Notes under the pieces: model-generated
The model's database searches: none
What the model was told of the DNA's origin: nothing
Seen by the model: only the letters and a program-made list of their open reading frames with translations
In this document: one piece after another, positions 8,274-18,141 of the stretch
Layout: each line of letters opens with the position of its first letter
Position numbering within the stretch: the first letter of the stretch is position 1
Program-made: the position numbers and the translations under genes
Assembly (NCBI RefSeq): GCF_000771875.1
Contig: NZ_JPXX01000009.1
Location: 54,764-118,763 of the forward strand
DNA from: Gallibacterium genomosp. 1
Lineage (GTDB): Bacteria; Pseudomonadota; Gammaproteobacteria; Enterobacterales; Pasteurellaceae
Reading direction: 5' to 3'
DNA: 64,000 nt

Positions 8274-10670
8274 ATGTCTATTTCTCATACAAATGAAATG
8301 GCGTTATTTGATAATAATGTACAAAAATACTGCCGTTTTTTTGAACTTAGTTCGCCGCAACAATTTACCCTTGAGCAATGGTATCAGGTTATTGCCCATT
8401 CCGTTCTCGAGATTGCCTCGCAAAAACCACAAGGAAAAATTGAAGAAACGCGCCATATCAATTATCTTTCTATGGAATTTCTCATTGGCCGCCTCACGGG
8501 GAATAACCTGATGAATTTGGGCTATTATGAAGCGATCAAAACCTATTTAGCCCAGTATCAGATTGAGCTAGTCGATGTTCTGGAGCAAGAGCGTGATCCT
8601 GCTTTAGGCAATGGCGGACTTGGACGCTTAGCCGCCTGCTTTTTAGATTCAATGGCAACGCTAGGGCAAGCGGCGACAGGCTACGGGCTGCATTATCAAT
8701 ATGGGCTGTTTAAACAGGCTTTCCAAGATGGAAAACAAGTAGAAAGTGGCGATGAATGGGGAAGAAATCAATATCCTTGGCATCGCTATAATCCAAGCAA
8801 AACCCAACAAGTGCATTTTGGCGGAAAAGTGGTGGCAATCGAGGGAGATCGCTATGAATGGCAACCCAAATTAACCATTGAAGGCAAAGCTTTTGATCTG
8901 CCGATTGTGGGCTATCAAAATGACGTAATCCAACCGCTACGCCTCTGGCAAGCAGACAGCCCACAATCTTTTGATTTAAACCAGTTTAATGAGGGCAAAT
9001 TTGTCGCAGCGGAAAAAACCTTAATAAAAAGCACCGCACTTACCCAAGTGCTATACCCGAACGATAATCATCGTGCAGGACAACAGTTACGCTTAATGCA
9101 GCAATATTTCCATTGTGCTTGCTCCGTGGCGGATATTCTTTCTCGCCACTTGGCACAAGGCTTCACCTTGGAAGAATTTCCGAAACGCCAAGTGATTCAG
9201 CTTAATGACACACACCCAACCCTCGCTATCCCTGAATTAATGCGGATTTTACTTGATGAGTATCAACTCACTTGGCAACAAGCGTGGTCTATTTGCCAAC
9301 AAAGTTTCGCTTACACCAATCACACCTTGTTGCCAGAAGCACTAGAACAATGGGATCAACGCCTATTCAAACAATTATTGCCACGTCACTTTAAAATTGT
9401 GGAAAAAATTAATCACCTTTTCCATCAACAAGTGAAAGCACAATTTGGCGATGATGCCAAAGTATGGGAAAAACTGGCGATTTTGTTTGATTACCGAGTG
9501 AGAATGGCAAATCTTTGCGTAGTGAGTTGTTTTGCGGTGAATGGTGTTGCTCAAATTCATTCTGATTTGTTGGTTAGTCAGCTTTTCCCAGAATATCACC
9601 AACTTTTCCCAACAAAATTCTGCAATGTTACCAATGGTATTACCCCAAGACGTTGGATCCAACAAGCCAACCCTGCATTAAGCCAGTTGCTCGATCAAAC
9701 CGTCAAAGGCGATTGGAAAAAAGATCTTGAGTTACTTCACCAAGTGGAAAATGTGGTTGATGATGTCAACTTCCGCGAGGCTTATTGGCATATAAAACAG
9801 CAAAACAAAGCGGCTCTTGCCAGAGAAATTGAGCAAACGCTTAGCTTATCAGTCAATCCAGATGCGATTTTTGATGTGCAAATTAAGCGTTTCCACGAAT
9901 ACAAACGCCAGCATTTGAATTTATTAAATATTATCGCCACCTATCAATGGTTAAAAGATAATCCGAATAAAGATTACACGCCAAGACTCTTTGTTTTTTC
10001 AGGCAAAGCGGCACCGGGCTATTATCTGGCGAAAAATATTATTCACGCCATTAACAATGTCGCAGAGATCATCAATAACGATAAACAGATGAAAGATAAG
10101 CTACAAGTGGCGTTTTTACCTGATTATCGTGTATCGCTAGCAGAAAAAATTATCCCAGCGGCGGATATTTCCGAACAAATATCAATGGCAGGGAAAGAAG
10201 CCTCAGGGACAGGAAATATGAAGCTCGCATTAAATGGCGCATTAACCTTAGGAACCCTTGATGGAGCCAATGTTGAAATTGCTGAAATGGTAGGACAAGA
10301 ACACATTTTCCTCTTTGGACATACTGTTGAAAGTATTCAAACACTATTAGCAGAAGGCTATTCGCCGAAAACTTACTATCGCAATGATCCTGTCTTAAAA
10401 AATGCGGTGGATTTTTTGGCCAAAGGCAAAGCGAGCAAAGGGGATAAAACGGCGTTCAGCTTAATGTTAGATAGTTTGCTTGAGCGAGATCCATTCCTCG
10501 TTTTCGCTGATTTTGAGAGCTATCGAAAAGCTCAGGAACGTATTGGCCAGGCTTATTTAGATCGTGATGCGTGGTTAGAAAGTGCCATTTTAAACACCGC
10601 ACGGCTTGGCAAATTCAGCTCGGATCGTTCAATCCGTGATTATCAATCACGCATTTGGCTAAAAAAATAG
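8274..10670 (+). CDS. malP: MalP, maltodextrin phosphorylase
   Basis: Phosphorolyses linear maltodextrins to glucose-1-phosphate in the cytosol, using pyridoxal phosphate. At 798 residues it matches E. coli MalP (797) almost end to end, including [19 protein letters not shown] N-terminal sequence (here [14 protein letters not shown]), [20 protein letters not shown], and the cofactor-lysine motif [13 protein letters not shown] with its Lys near residue 650. The C-terminus ends in [14 protein letters not shown]. Adjacency to malQ and a MalT-type promoter favour MalP over glycogen phosphorylase GlgP. It contains one uptake sequence. Confidence 0.95.
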   Translation: MSISHTNEMALFDNNVQKYCRFFELSSPQQFTLEQWYQVIAHSVLEIASQKPQGKIEETRHINYLSMEFLIGRLTGNNLMNLGYYEAIKTYLAQYQIELVDVLEQERDPALGNGGLGRLAACFLDSMATLGQAATGYGLHYQYGLFKQAFQDGKQVESGDEWGRNQYPWHRYNPSKTQQVHFGGKVVAIEGDRYEWQPKLTIEGKAFDLPIVGYQNDVIQPLRLWQADSPQSFDLNQFNEGKFVAAEKTLIKSTALTQVLYPNDNHRAGQQLRLMQQYFHCACSVADILSRHLAQGFTLEEFPKRQVIQLNDTHPTLAIPELMRILLDEYQLTWQQAWSICQQSFAYTNHTLLPEALEQWDQRLFKQLLPRHFKIVEKINHLFHQQVKAQFGDDAKVWEKLAILFDYRVRMANLCVVSCFAVNGVAQIHSDLLVSQLFPEYHQLFPTKFCNVTNGITPRRWIQQANPALSQLLDQTVKGDWKKDLELLHQVENVVDDVNFREAYWHIKQQNKAALAREIEQTLSLSVNPDAIFDVQIKRFHEYKRQHLNLLNIIATYQWLKDNPNKDYTPRLFVFSGKAAPGYYLAKNIIHAINNVAEIINNDKQMKDKLQVAFLPDYRVSLAEKIIPAADISEQISMAGKEASGTGNMKLALNGALTLGTLDGANVEIAEMVGQEHIFLFGHTVESIQTLLAEGYSPKTYYRNDPVLKNAVDFLAKGKASKGDKTAFSLMLDSLLERDPFLVFADFESYRKAQERIGQAYLDRDAWLESAILNTARLGKFSSDRSIRDYQSRIWLKK

Positions 10671-10692
10671 CGTAAAGACAGAGGTTAGCACA

Positions 10693-12765
10693 ATGAACAG
10701 ATCAACCAAGCGATTTCAGCAAGCAGGCATACTGCCTTATTTTTACGATGAACGAGGGCTAAAAAAAGTTGCCAGCCTGCAAACCCAGCAGCGTTTATTT
10801 AAGGCATTTGCGGGAAATACGGGGACATATTCAGCGATGTTGCCACCAGTAAAAATCCTTTATGAAAACACACCGCACTTTTTAAAGCTCCATCGCACGG
10901 ATCTCAAGCACAATGTGCAGGGCGATTGGCGGCTTCAACTGGAAAATCAGCAAGGGGAAATCAAGGGGAAAGTAAAACGTAATACCCTGCGTTTTCCTCA
11001 TCATCTGCCGTTGGGTTATCACAATTTAACCTTAAAGGTCGGGACGAAAAACTATGCTTGCCGCTTGATCGTTGCCCCAAAACGCTGTTATCAACCACCA
11101 GAAATGGAACAAGGTAAAAAGCTATGGGGATCATTTATTCAATTATATAGCTTGAAATCTGAGCATAATTGGGGCATTGGCGATTTTGGCGATCTCAAAC
11201 AATTTCTACGCCACATTGCGGCGACAGGGGCGGATTTCGTTGGGTTAAATCCCATTCACGCTCTTTTTCCTGCTAATCCTGAAAGTGCTAGCCCTTACAG
11301 TCCTTCATCAAGAAAATGGCTCAATATCCTTTATATTGATCTCAATACATTACCTGAATTTCAGCAAAATCCTGAAGCACAGCAATGGTTTCAGCAGCCA
11401 CAAATTCAGCAAACCTTAGAAAAATTACGCACGGCAAGCCATATTCATTACACAGAAGTGATGGCATTAAAACTCAAAGGGCTACGACTTGCTTTCTCTT
11501 TTTTCCAACAACAGGCAAATTCTACTCGCCAAGCTGATTTTGAGCAATTTCTCCAACAAAAAGGGGAAAGCCTTATTATTCAAGCCACTTTTGATGCACT
11601 TCATCAACATCTCAGTGAGCAATTCCCTGAACAATGGGGTTGGAATTATTGGGCTACGCAATATCAGGATTATCATAGCGAAACGGTCGCCCACTTCCAG
11701 CAAACCCACCAAGCGAACATTCATTTTTATGCGTGGTTACAATTTATTGCGGAAACTCAGCTCAAAGAATGTAATGAACTCTGCAAAACCTTAAAAATGC
11801 CGATTGGGCTTTATCGTGATCTTGCTGTTGGCGTTTCCGATCAAGGCGCAGAAACTTGGTGTGATAAGCAACTTTATTGCTTAAAAGCCAGCATTGGTGC
11901 ACCGCCTGATATTTTAGCTCCACAAGGGCAAAACTGGGGCTTATCGCCGCTCAATCCACATATTTTGCAGCAACGAGCCTATCAACCCTTTATTGATCTT
12001 GTGCGAGCCAATTTGAACCACTGTGGTGCATTACGTATCGATCATATTATGTCACTGCTACGACTGTGGTGGATTCCTAAGAATGGCCAGGCACAAGATG
12101 GGGCATATATTCGTTATCCTGTTGATGATTTGATCGCCATTCTTGCCCTAGAAAGTCATCGCCACAAAGCGCTTATTATCGGGGAAGATCTGGGCACAGT
12201 TCCGAAAGCCATCGTGAGTAAACTCAAAAACGCGGGGATTTTATCTTATAAAGTGTTTTATTTTGAGTTTGACGAACAAGGAAAAAGCCGAGATTTAGCC
12301 GATTATCCTTATCAGGCAATGACAACCTTAAGTACGCACGATCTGCCAACCATTGATGGCTATTGGCGAGGCTATGATTTTGAACTTGGACAGCGTTACG
12401 GCATTTACCCAAATGAAAAAATTTTGGCGATATTGCAACAGCAGCGTCAGGAAGCTAAAGCAAAAATTTTAGCACGCCTAACAGAAGCAGGAATTGAGCC
12501 TGATCTACCAAAAGATTTATCCTCTCCAATTAGTAAAAAATTTAATCATCAACTGCAAGCCTATGTAGGGAAGGTAGAAAGTGCATTGCTAGGGCTTCAG
12601 CCTGAAGATTGGTTAAATATGTCTGAACCCGTCAATATTCCGGGAACAAGCACTCAATATCCTAACTGGCGAAGACGACTAAGCCAGAATATCACAGAGA
12701 TTTTTAATGATCCTGAAGTTCAGCAACTTTTACAGAAAATAAATACTTGCCGAAAACCGCATTAA
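10693..12765 (+). CDS. malQ: MalQ, 4-alpha-glucanotransferase (amylomaltase)
   Basis: Moves glucan segments between maltodextrins, releasing glucose and making longer chains for MalP. The 690-residue product (E. coli 694) has the N-terminal domain that precedes the GH77 barrel in enterobacterial MalQ. GH77 motifs are all present: nucleophile Asp in RIDHIM (about residue 450), acid/base Glu in GEDLGTVP (about 498) and THDLPT (about 548). It follows malP by 22 bases and is followed by a terminator. One uptake sequence lies near its 5' end. Confidence 0.95.
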   Translation: MNRSTKRFQQAGILPYFYDERGLKKVASLQTQQRLFKAFAGNTGTYSAMLPPVKILYENTPHFLKLHRTDLKHNVQGDWRLQLENQQGEIKGKVKRNTLRFPHHLPLGYHNLTLKVGTKNYACRLIVAPKRCYQPPEMEQGKKLWGSFIQLYSLKSEHNWGIGDFGDLKQFLRHIAATGADFVGLNPIHALFPANPESASPYSPSSRKWLNILYIDLNTLPEFQQNPEAQQWFQQPQIQQTLEKLRTASHIHYTEVMALKLKGLRLAFSFFQQQANSTRQADFEQFLQQKGESLIIQATFDALHQHLSEQFPEQWGWNYWATQYQDYHSETVAHFQQTHQANIHFYAWLQFIAETQLKECNELCKTLKMPIGLYRDLAVGVSDQGAETWCDKQLYCLKASIGAPPDILAPQGQNWGLSPLNPHILQQRAYQPFIDLVRANLNHCGALRIDHIMSLLRLWWIPKNGQAQDGAYIRYPVDDLIAILALESHRHKALIIGEDLGTVPKAIVSKLKNAGILSYKVFYFEFDEQGKSRDLADYPYQAMTTLSTHDLPTIDGYWRGYDFELGQRYGIYPNEKILAILQQQRQEAKAKILARLTEAGIEPDLPKDLSSPISKKFNHQLQAYVGKVESALLGLQPEDWLNMSEPVNIPGTSTQYPNWRRRLSQNITEIFNDPEVQQLLQKINTCRKPH

Positions 12766-12771
12766 TTCTAT

Positions 12772-12799
12772 AAAAATAGCCGATTAATCGGCTATTTTT
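12772..12799 (+). terminator. Terminator after malPQ
   Basis: Perfect inverted repeat with arms AAAAATAGCCGATT / AATCGGCTATTTTT, ending in a T run. It is symmetrical, so it can also stop leftward transcripts of the ytfJ remnant. Confidence 0.85.
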
Positions 12800-12811
12800 T
12801 CAAAATGATTA

Positions 12812-13158
12812 TTAATTTTTCAACAGACTGTTGACTAAACTCAATACTTCATTAATCTGTGCAGAAGAAAGTTTCCACTCGTGAACAAACTTCATTTTGC
12901 CGTTTTTATCCAACACCACGATCAAACTTTCTCTCTCTTTTAATTTCCACGCATTTTTCACCGCACTTTGATTATCCAGCACAATTTGGCTATACGCATT
13001 TTCTTTTTTCGTCTTTTCGGTTCAGCTTCGCACAAAAGCACTTGTGCCGCAAATGGCGTCATCGGCGTTAATGATGTTGGTGATTTGAATGTAACCTTTT
13101 GAAATGTTGAGTTTTAATTGCGTCCATTAACGGCTGATTTTCTCTTTTGCTGCAATGT
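12812..13158 (-). pseudogene. ytfJ: ytfJ-like gene remnant
   Basis: Read on the minus strand this is the C-terminal two-thirds of a YtfJ/HI0045-type periplasmic thioredoxin-fold protein of unknown function. The last part reads IVVLDKNGKMKFVHEWKLSS and ends VLSLVNSLLKN, collinear with E. coli YtfJ (VVVLDKDGRVQW ... VMDLLQKLLNK). Upstream, TNIINADDAICGTSAFVRS matches NTDDAIPGSGMFVRS. Two lesions are visible: an in-frame TGA at 13022-13024 and a one-base frameshift near 13091-13098, before which [14 protein letters not shown] still aligns. The N-terminus is lost at the junction with the transposase scar. An uptake sequence lies at 12960-12968. Confidence 0.75.
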
Positions 13159-13407
13159 GTAAAACAACACGGCTTGATACAAAGTATGAGTCGTCGAGGA
13201 AATTGTTGGGATAATGTGCCGATGGGGCGTTGGTTTAGAAGTTTTAAATATAAATGGATGTTATATGATCGTATTCAACTTCTTTTTTATGCAAAGAGAA
13301 ATCGAGCGTTGATTAAAAAGTACCCATTTATCACAATCTACAAACAAAACCTGATTTTCACTAAAGCCGAATATATTAATCAAACAACGGCACAAAACTC
13401 TCTTTAA
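13147..13407 (+). pseudogene. IS3-family transposase OrfB C-terminal scar
   Basis: Translates to [17 protein letters not shown] then [15 protein letters not shown], the conserved end of the IS3-family integrase core (consensus [20 protein letters not shown]). The essential Glu of the DDE triad in APME appears changed: the text reads PMGRW, so even this stretch is catalytically dead. Downstream the match is lost. No upstream DDE part, OrfA or terminal inverted repeats are visible. It abuts the truncated ytfJ, so an insertion followed by deletion is likely. Confidence 0.7.
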
Positions 13408-13615
13408 CAAATCCGCCAAATCGTATAACCTTACAGCTTGAAGATTGCCAACCAATGCACAGAGCTTATGCAAAATGGACGATTTTTATAACGCGGTAAA
13501 AAATGCCTTAAAATAACACCGCACTTTACCCATAGCCGATCACGGCTTCGCTTTTGTATAATGTGAAGCCGTACTCCCGAACCATCGCAAACCGTGAACG
13601 AGGCGTGATCAAAAA
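13408..13615. other. Gap before the ROK regulator, with gene debris and promoter
   Basis: Mostly unrecognised sequence. A short plus-strand frame ending MDDFYNAVKNALK then TAA at about 13512 looks like the C-terminus of a lost gene; I cannot name it. An uptake sequence (13518-13526) follows, then the promoter/operator region of the next gene. Confidence 0.4.
13542..13572 (+). promoter_or_regulatory. Inverted repeat around a -10 box, candidate operator of the ROK gene
   Basis: ACGGCTTC (13542-13549) and GAAGCCGT (13565-13572) flank a perfect -10 TATAAT (13557-13562). The start codon of the ROK gene is 54 bases from the -10. A repressor bound here would block the promoter, so autoregulation is a reasonable inference. 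Confidence 0.5.
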
Positions 13616-14704
13616 ATGACTGAAAGCAAAAAAGACAATGCTATTTTTAATCTCAAAGCCAGCGAAAAACTGTTACTACGGCTCATTCGCCAATATTCCC
13701 CCTCACGCAAGGAATTAAGCGCATTATCGGGTTTAACCCCTGGGGCAGTAACGCAATATTGCCGCAAACTGCTGTTTCTCGGCTTAATTAAAGAAACGGA
13801 GAAAATGGTAAAAAAACGGGGAACGCCCTCTTTTCATTTAACTTTAAATCCCAATGCTTGTTGCTCGATTGGTATCACCTTTTCAGATAACTCATTTCAG
13901 CTCGCAATCGTGGATTTTATTGGCAATAAAATTGCCAATGAACGCTATGTTTACCACAATAGCGTGCAATTTGATGAATTATGCCAACAAATTCGCACCG
14001 CACTTCAGCAACTTTTAGACAAAAAATTTCTCGCTGAAGCAAAAATTCTCGGCATCGGTTTTTCTCTTTCTGGCTACCTATTGGCCGATCAATCCATTTC
14101 CTCCCCTTGGTTTCCGTTATTACAAAATATCCCTAACTTAGCCAACGTATTCAGCGAAAAACTGGGCTACCCCTGCCATATTGAGAACAACATTAACACG
14201 GTGGCACTGGGCGAATATTATTCGGGATTATGGAATGATATTGAAGATATGGTGGTGATCAGCCTTGATTTCGGTATCGGCGCAGGGATTATTTCACAAG
14301 GTAAGCTAATCCGTGGCGGTTTTGGCAATGCGGGCGAAGTGGGCTTATTGTTCCCTTATGATGCCCCTCGCCCAAGCTGGAAATATTTGCAAGACAAACT
14401 CGGCGAGTCGCAGTTGCAAGGAAATTTAATGGAAAATCCTCAAGTGCAAAAATGGCTCGCACACAGCCAAGAGCAAATCCATTCCCTTATGCTATCTGCC
14501 ATCGCGTGGCTCGATCCCCGCGTTATCGTCCTCACAGGAATGTTGCCACCGCCGTTAATCAACCAGTTGATTGACTATGTAAAACACACAAAAACAATGC
14601 AAAATTTACACCGCACTTCCGCTCAACTCTGTGCTTCCAAAATGAAGTTTGAAGATATTTCTATCGCCGCCGCCATCGTCCCAATTTATCATTTTTTGCA
14701 ATGA
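13616..14704 (+). CDS. ROK-family transcriptional repressor
   Basis: The 362-residue product has an N-terminal winged helix-turn-helix (about residues 31-60, SGLTPGAVTQYCRKLLFLGL) followed by a ROK sugar-kinase-like domain with LDFGIGAGI and GGFGNAGEVG. The usual ROK zinc motif CxCGxxGCxE after the GE is missing: the text continues LLFPYDAPRPSW. It is therefore probably a sugar-responsive repressor of the NagC/Mlc/XylR type with an altered effector site. Its place beside malPQ hints at a carbohydrate target, but the ligand cannot be read from sequence. Two uptake sequences lie within it. Confidence 0.85.
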   Translation: MTESKKDNAIFNLKASEKLLLRLIRQYSPSRKELSALSGLTPGAVTQYCRKLLFLGLIKETEKMVKKRGTPSFHLTLNPNACCSIGITFSDNSFQLAIVDFIGNKIANERYVYHNSVQFDELCQQIRTALQQLLDKKFLAEAKILGIGFSLSGYLLADQSISSPWFPLLQNIPNLANVFSEKLGYPCHIENNINTVALGEYYSGLWNDIEDMVVISLDFGIGAGIISQGKLIRGGFGNAGEVGLLFPYDAPRPSWKYLQDKLGESQLQGNLMENPQVQKWLAHSQEQIHSLMLSAIAWLDPRVIVLTGMLPPPLINQLIDYVKHTKTMQNLHRTSAQLCASKMKFEDISIAAAIVPIYHFLQ

Positions 14705-14785
14705 CGGATTTACTCTATTAATGTATCTGAATAAGTATTTATATACTATTTTAACTATGATGCTAAGAAATAAAACAATAAATTA

Positions 14786-14813
14786 AACCCAATTACCAAA
14801 TGGTAATTGGGTT
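14786..14813 (-). terminator. Terminator between the ROK gene and bioB (convergent)
   Basis: Perfect 12-bp arms AACCCAATTACC / GGTAATTGGGTT with a 4-base loop between two convergent genes. The T-rich side fits bioB best, but it may act both ways. Confidence 0.75.
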
Positions 14814-14843
14814 CAGAAAAAGAAAGATTGCTTTGAACAGCAA

Positions 14844-15854
14844 TTACTCTTCAGAAGTTAACTTATTCTCTAATGTTTCCGGTACTAAATCCAATTTGGC
14901 CATTAACATTTGATCGTGATCTTCTTCGTTATTACCAGTTACCAATAATTTGTCACCATAGAAAATGGAGTTTGCACCAGCCATAAAACAGAGTGCTTGC
15001 ATTGCTTCCGGCATTTTATGACGACCGGCGGAAAGTCGCACATAGCTGTTCGGCATTGTGATGCGAGCAACGGCAACAGTACGTACAAATTCTGTCCAAT
15101 CCAATTCTTCCGCTTCCATCATTGGTGTGCCTTCCACTTTAACTAACTGATTTATTGGGACAGATTCTGGTTGTGGATCAAGATTAGCTAAACTAGCAAT
15201 CAAACCAGCACGTTCTTTACGAGTCTCATTCATTCCAACAATACCGCCACAGCATACTTTCAAGCCAGCTTTGCGTACTTTGCCGAGAGTATTGATGCGA
15301 TCATCAAAACGGCGAGTGCTAATGACCTCTTTGTAATGTTCCGGAGCAGTATCAATATTATGGTTGTAATAATCTAACCCAGCTTCTTTAAGCTGTTCTG
15401 CCATTCCATCTTGTAATAAACCGAATGTGCCACAAGTTTCTAGTCCGAGTTCTTTCACTGCTTTAATAATAGCGGAGACTTTTTCAATATCTTTTGGTTT
15501 AGGCCCTCGCCACGCTGCGCCCATACAGAAGCGCCCTGCACCTCGTTCTTTAGCAATTTTGGCTTTTGCCACAATATCTTCAATATCTAAAAGTTCTTCT
15601 TTTTGCACACCGGTTTGGTAACGGGCGGATTGAGGACAGTACCCACAATCTTCCGGACAACCGCCAGTTTTAATAGACATCAGTGTTGACAGCTGAATGG
15701 TTTGTGGATTGAAATTTTCACGATGAACTTGTGCTGCACGGTAGATTAAATCAAGAAATGGAGTTTCAAAAAGCGCTTCCACTTTGCATACTGACCAATA
15801 TTCCACACTTGGATGTGGGGTGAGTGAAGATAGCTCAATCGTTGTTGTTGTCAT
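14844..15854 (-). CDS. bioB: BioB, biotin synthase
   Basis: Radical-SAM enzyme that inserts sulfur into dethiobiotin, the last step of biotin synthesis. The 336-residue product has the radical-SAM cluster motif CxxxCxxC (C66, C70, C73 in [11 protein letters not shown]) and downstream residues typical of the [2Fe-2S] site ([26 protein letters not shown]). It stands alone here, away from bioFGC at 52-55 kb, and lies next to the thiamine transporter genes. It ends at a terminator shared with the convergent ROK gene. Confidence 0.97.
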   Translation of the reverse strand: MTTTTIELSSLTPHPSVEYWSVCKVEALFETPFLDLIYRAAQVHRENFNPQTIQLSTLMSIKTGGCPEDCGYCPQSARYQTGVQKEELLDIEDIVAKAKIAKERGAGRFCMGAAWRGPKPKDIEKVSAIIKAVKELGLETCGTFGLLQDGMAEQLKEAGLDYYNHNIDTAPEHYKEVISTRRFDDRINTLGKVRKAGLKVCCGGIVGMNETRKERAGLIASLANLDPQPESVPINQLVKVEGTPMMEAEELDWTEFVRTVAVARITMPNSYVRLSAGRHKMPEAMQALCFMAGANSIFYGDKLLVTGNNEEDHDQMLMAKLDLVPETLENKLTSEE

Positions 15855-15893
15855 ATTCCTGTCCTTATCATTTTTGTAACAAAGTTCTGTATT

Positions 15894-16556
15894 CTAACGA
15901 TTATTGTGGTGTTGCACCAAATAATTTTCAGTTATCTTGCCATTATCAATTCGAATAACGCGTTGCATAATGTTAATTACTTCGCTAAGTTGATGTGTCA
16001 CTAATAATAGACATAGCTGTTTTTGACAGCAGATTTTATCAACCAGTTGCAACATTTCTTGTCGTAATTCAGGGTCAAGCGCAGAAAAAGGTTCGTCTAG
16101 CAATAAGATTGGACGATTACGTAATAAGGTTCTAGCAAGGGCAATGCGTTGTCTTTGACCACCGGAAAGTTGTTGCGGCAGTCTTGCTAAATAATGTTCT
16201 AGCCCTACTTGCTCGGCAACATCAGTGACTTGTTTTTGCTCTGTTTTATTCAACGAAAGACTTGGTTTTAAACCTAAAGCGATATTTTCGGCAACGGTGA
16301 GATGATTAAATAGATTATTATCCTGAAACAACATTGATACTGGGCGTTGATAAGGTTCAGTGAAAGTGTGATTTTCACCGTTAAGCCAGATTTCTCCTGA
16401 TTCTGCATATTCAAAGCCGGCAATAAGATTGAGTAGGGTAGATTTGCCAGCACCACTGGCACCAATAAGGGCAGCTTTTTCAGTTCGAGTAAGTTGTAAA
16501 TCAAAATACATTGGCATTGGTGGATAAGTGTAATGCACTTGTTTAAGTGTAATCAT
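15894..16556 (-). CDS. thiQ: ThiQ, thiamine ABC transporter ATPase
   Basis: Energises uptake of thiamine and its phosphates. The 220-residue product has Walker [10 protein letters not shown], the signature [16 protein letters not shown], Walker [13 protein letters not shown], and the switch His in LLVTHQ. The ATG at 16556 overlaps the end of thiP by 14 bases, so translation is probably coupled. It is the last gene of a three-gene thiBPQ operon controlled by a TPP riboswitch, which makes the substrate assignment firm. Confidence 0.93.
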   Translation of the reverse strand: MITLKQVHYTYPPMPMYFDLQLTRTEKAALIGASGAGKSTLLNLIAGFEYAESGEIWLNGENHTFTEPYQRPVSMLFQDNNLFNHLTVAENIALGLKPSLSLNKTEQKQVTDVAEQVGLEHYLARLPQQLSGGQRQRIALARTLLRNRPILLLDEPFSALDPELRQEMLQLVDKICCQKQLCLLLVTHQLSEVINIMQRVIRIDNGKITENYLVQHHNNR

Positions 16557-18141
16557 TGGGTCGATTCTGTTCCGTAAATAAAAAAATGAAAAAATAAAAC
16601 AGCAATAATACCATTGCTGTTACAGCGGCAGCATCGTTTTGGTAATGGCCTAATTGTCGATAAAGCAGTAGTGGCAATGAAGTGAAACCATTATTGCCGA
16701 AAAGGGCAATGGCAGTAAAATCACCTAACGAAATTGCCATTGCTAAGGCAAATGCCGAGCGTAATGGACGGATTAATGTTGATCGTTCAACAATTTTCCA
16801 ACGTTGCCAACCACGAAGGTTTAATGATAAACAGAGCCGTTGAAAGTTCAACATATTGCTGTAAAAAGGGGCGGTGAGCAGTTGTAAGGCGAATGGCATT
16901 GCCACTAAAGCGTTACAGAGCGCAACTAAAACGAATAACAATATTGTGCTGCTTTCCATCTCGGCGAGAAAAAGAAATAGCCCCGTTGCCAGCACTAAAG
17001 TTGGAATAGCTAAAATAATTGTGCCGATATTTAGCATCCATTGACTGCTGCGTTGCTTGCCGAGCCAATAGAGGTGGCGAGTGGTCAAGAGCAATGCAAT
17101 TGTCAGCAGCAGACAGAGCAGTGCCGCAGTGGGTGCCAACAATAGCGAAAAAACAATGGCTTGCCATAACGCCGGATGTAACAACTGTTGCCATAAATGA
17201 CGGGCATTTAATCCGGCAAATAGCGTTTCCAGCAGTGGAGCGACAATGAAAAGTGTTGCAGTGATTAAAATAAAATAGTGATAGCAACGTTGATAGCGGT
17301 TTAAATTGGGTAAACAGCGCGCTTGAGGTGAAGTTTCGCTTTTTTGATAACGAGCGAAACGATTGTTGATACTGAATAGGGTAAAACAGAACAGAAATTG
17401 TAAAATCGCCAATAATGCTGCGGTTTCGATATCAAAATCAAAAGTAATAGACTGATAAATTGCCACTTCCAACGTGGTGTATTTCGGCCCACCGCCCAGC
17501 GTTAAAACAATGGTAAAACTGGTAAAACAGAGCAAAAAAATCAGCCCGAATAGATTAAAACAGGTTGGACGCAAAAACGGCATTTCCACCCAACGGAAAA
17601 AGCGCCAATGACGTAAATTCAGTTGCGCCGCCAATTTGAATTGTGAAGCAGGCAGCTGTTGCAAGCGTTGATATAACACGTTTGCCGCTAACGGAATATT
17701 GAAAAAAAGATGGGCGATTAGAATACCGCTTAAACCGTAAATATCGGGAAGCTGCTGCCCGAATAGACGCAGAAATTGATTAATCCAACCATTAAAACCG
17801 TAAATACCGACAATGCCGAAAATCGCCACCAGTGCCGGTAATACATAGGTGAGCGAAAAAATTTTTAATAAAAAGGGCTTAGCAAAAAAATCAAGATAAA
17901 ACAGTGATCTGGCAACAAGAATACCAAAAAACAGCGAGAAAACGGCAGATAATCCGGCTTGATAAAAACTGAAAAAGATAACTTGTTGCAGGTAATCGTT
18001 TTGCAGTAAATTTAGCCATTGTGAGAAGCGACTATGTTGTAGTAATTGTTGTAAGCTGCCGCCATAAATAATGGCGAGCAGTAATAATATGACTAAACCC
18101 GGCAACAGAAAAAGTTGCCGTTTTATTTCAATATAACGCAT
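16543..18141 (-). CDS. thiP: ThiP, thiamine transporter permease
   Basis: A 532-residue fused permease with about twelve hydrophobic segments in two homologous halves, the form typical of ThiP (E. coli 536). The ATG at 18141 overlaps the thiB stop by one base (TAATG), the usual sign of coupled translation; a longer reading from 18177 lies inside thiB and is rejected. It forms the inner-membrane channel between ThiB and ThiQ. Confidence 0.92.
   Translation of the reverse strand: MRYIEIKRQLFLLPGLVILLLLAIIYGGSLQQLLQHSRFSQWLNLLQNDYLQQVIFFSFYQAGLSAVFSLFFGILVARSLFYLDFFAKPFLLKIFSLTYVLPALVAIFGIVGIYGFNGWINQFLRLFGQQLPDIYGLSGILIAHLFFNIPLAANVLYQRLQQLPASQFKLAAQLNLRHWRFFRWVEMPFLRPTCFNLFGLIFLLCFTSFTIVLTLGGGPKYTTLEVAIYQSITFDFDIETAALLAILQFLFCFTLFSINNRFARYQKSETSPQARCLPNLNRYQRCYHYFILITATLFIVAPLLETLFAGLNARHLWQQLLHPALWQAIVFSLLLAPTAALLCLLLTIALLLTTRHLYWLGKQRSSQWMLNIGTIILAIPTLVLATGLFLFLAEMESSTILLFVLVALCNALVAMPFALQLLTAPFYSNMLNFQRLCLSLNLRGWQRWKIVERSTLIRPLRSAFALAMAISLGDFTAIALFGNNGFTSLPLLLYRQLGHYQNDAAAVTAMVLLLFYFFIFLFTEQNRPNDYT

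Larger units (their letters stand above)
2023..14618. repeat. Haemophilus-type DNA uptake signal sequences (ten copies)
   Basis: Exact AAGTGCGGT or its complement ACCGCACTT occurs at 2023-2031, 4561-4569, 6710-6718, 7478-7486, 9033-9041, 10872-10880, 12960-12968, 13518-13526, 13997-14005 and 14610-14618. In Pasteurellaceae these 9-mers mark DNA for preferential uptake during natural transformation. Copies lie in genes (malT, malP, malQ, ROK gene) and in gaps. I found no exact copy by eye from 15 to 64 kb, only one-mismatch versions (for example near 21932, 48640, 52009 and 53379). Confidence 0.8.

Noticed and set aside
9375..9665. 96-codon minus-strand frame inside malP
   Set aside because: It lies opposite conserved malP coding sequence and resembles no protein I know.
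12859..13071. 70-codon plus-strand frame
   Set aside because: It is antisense to the ytfJ remnant, which has clear family similarity on the minus strand.
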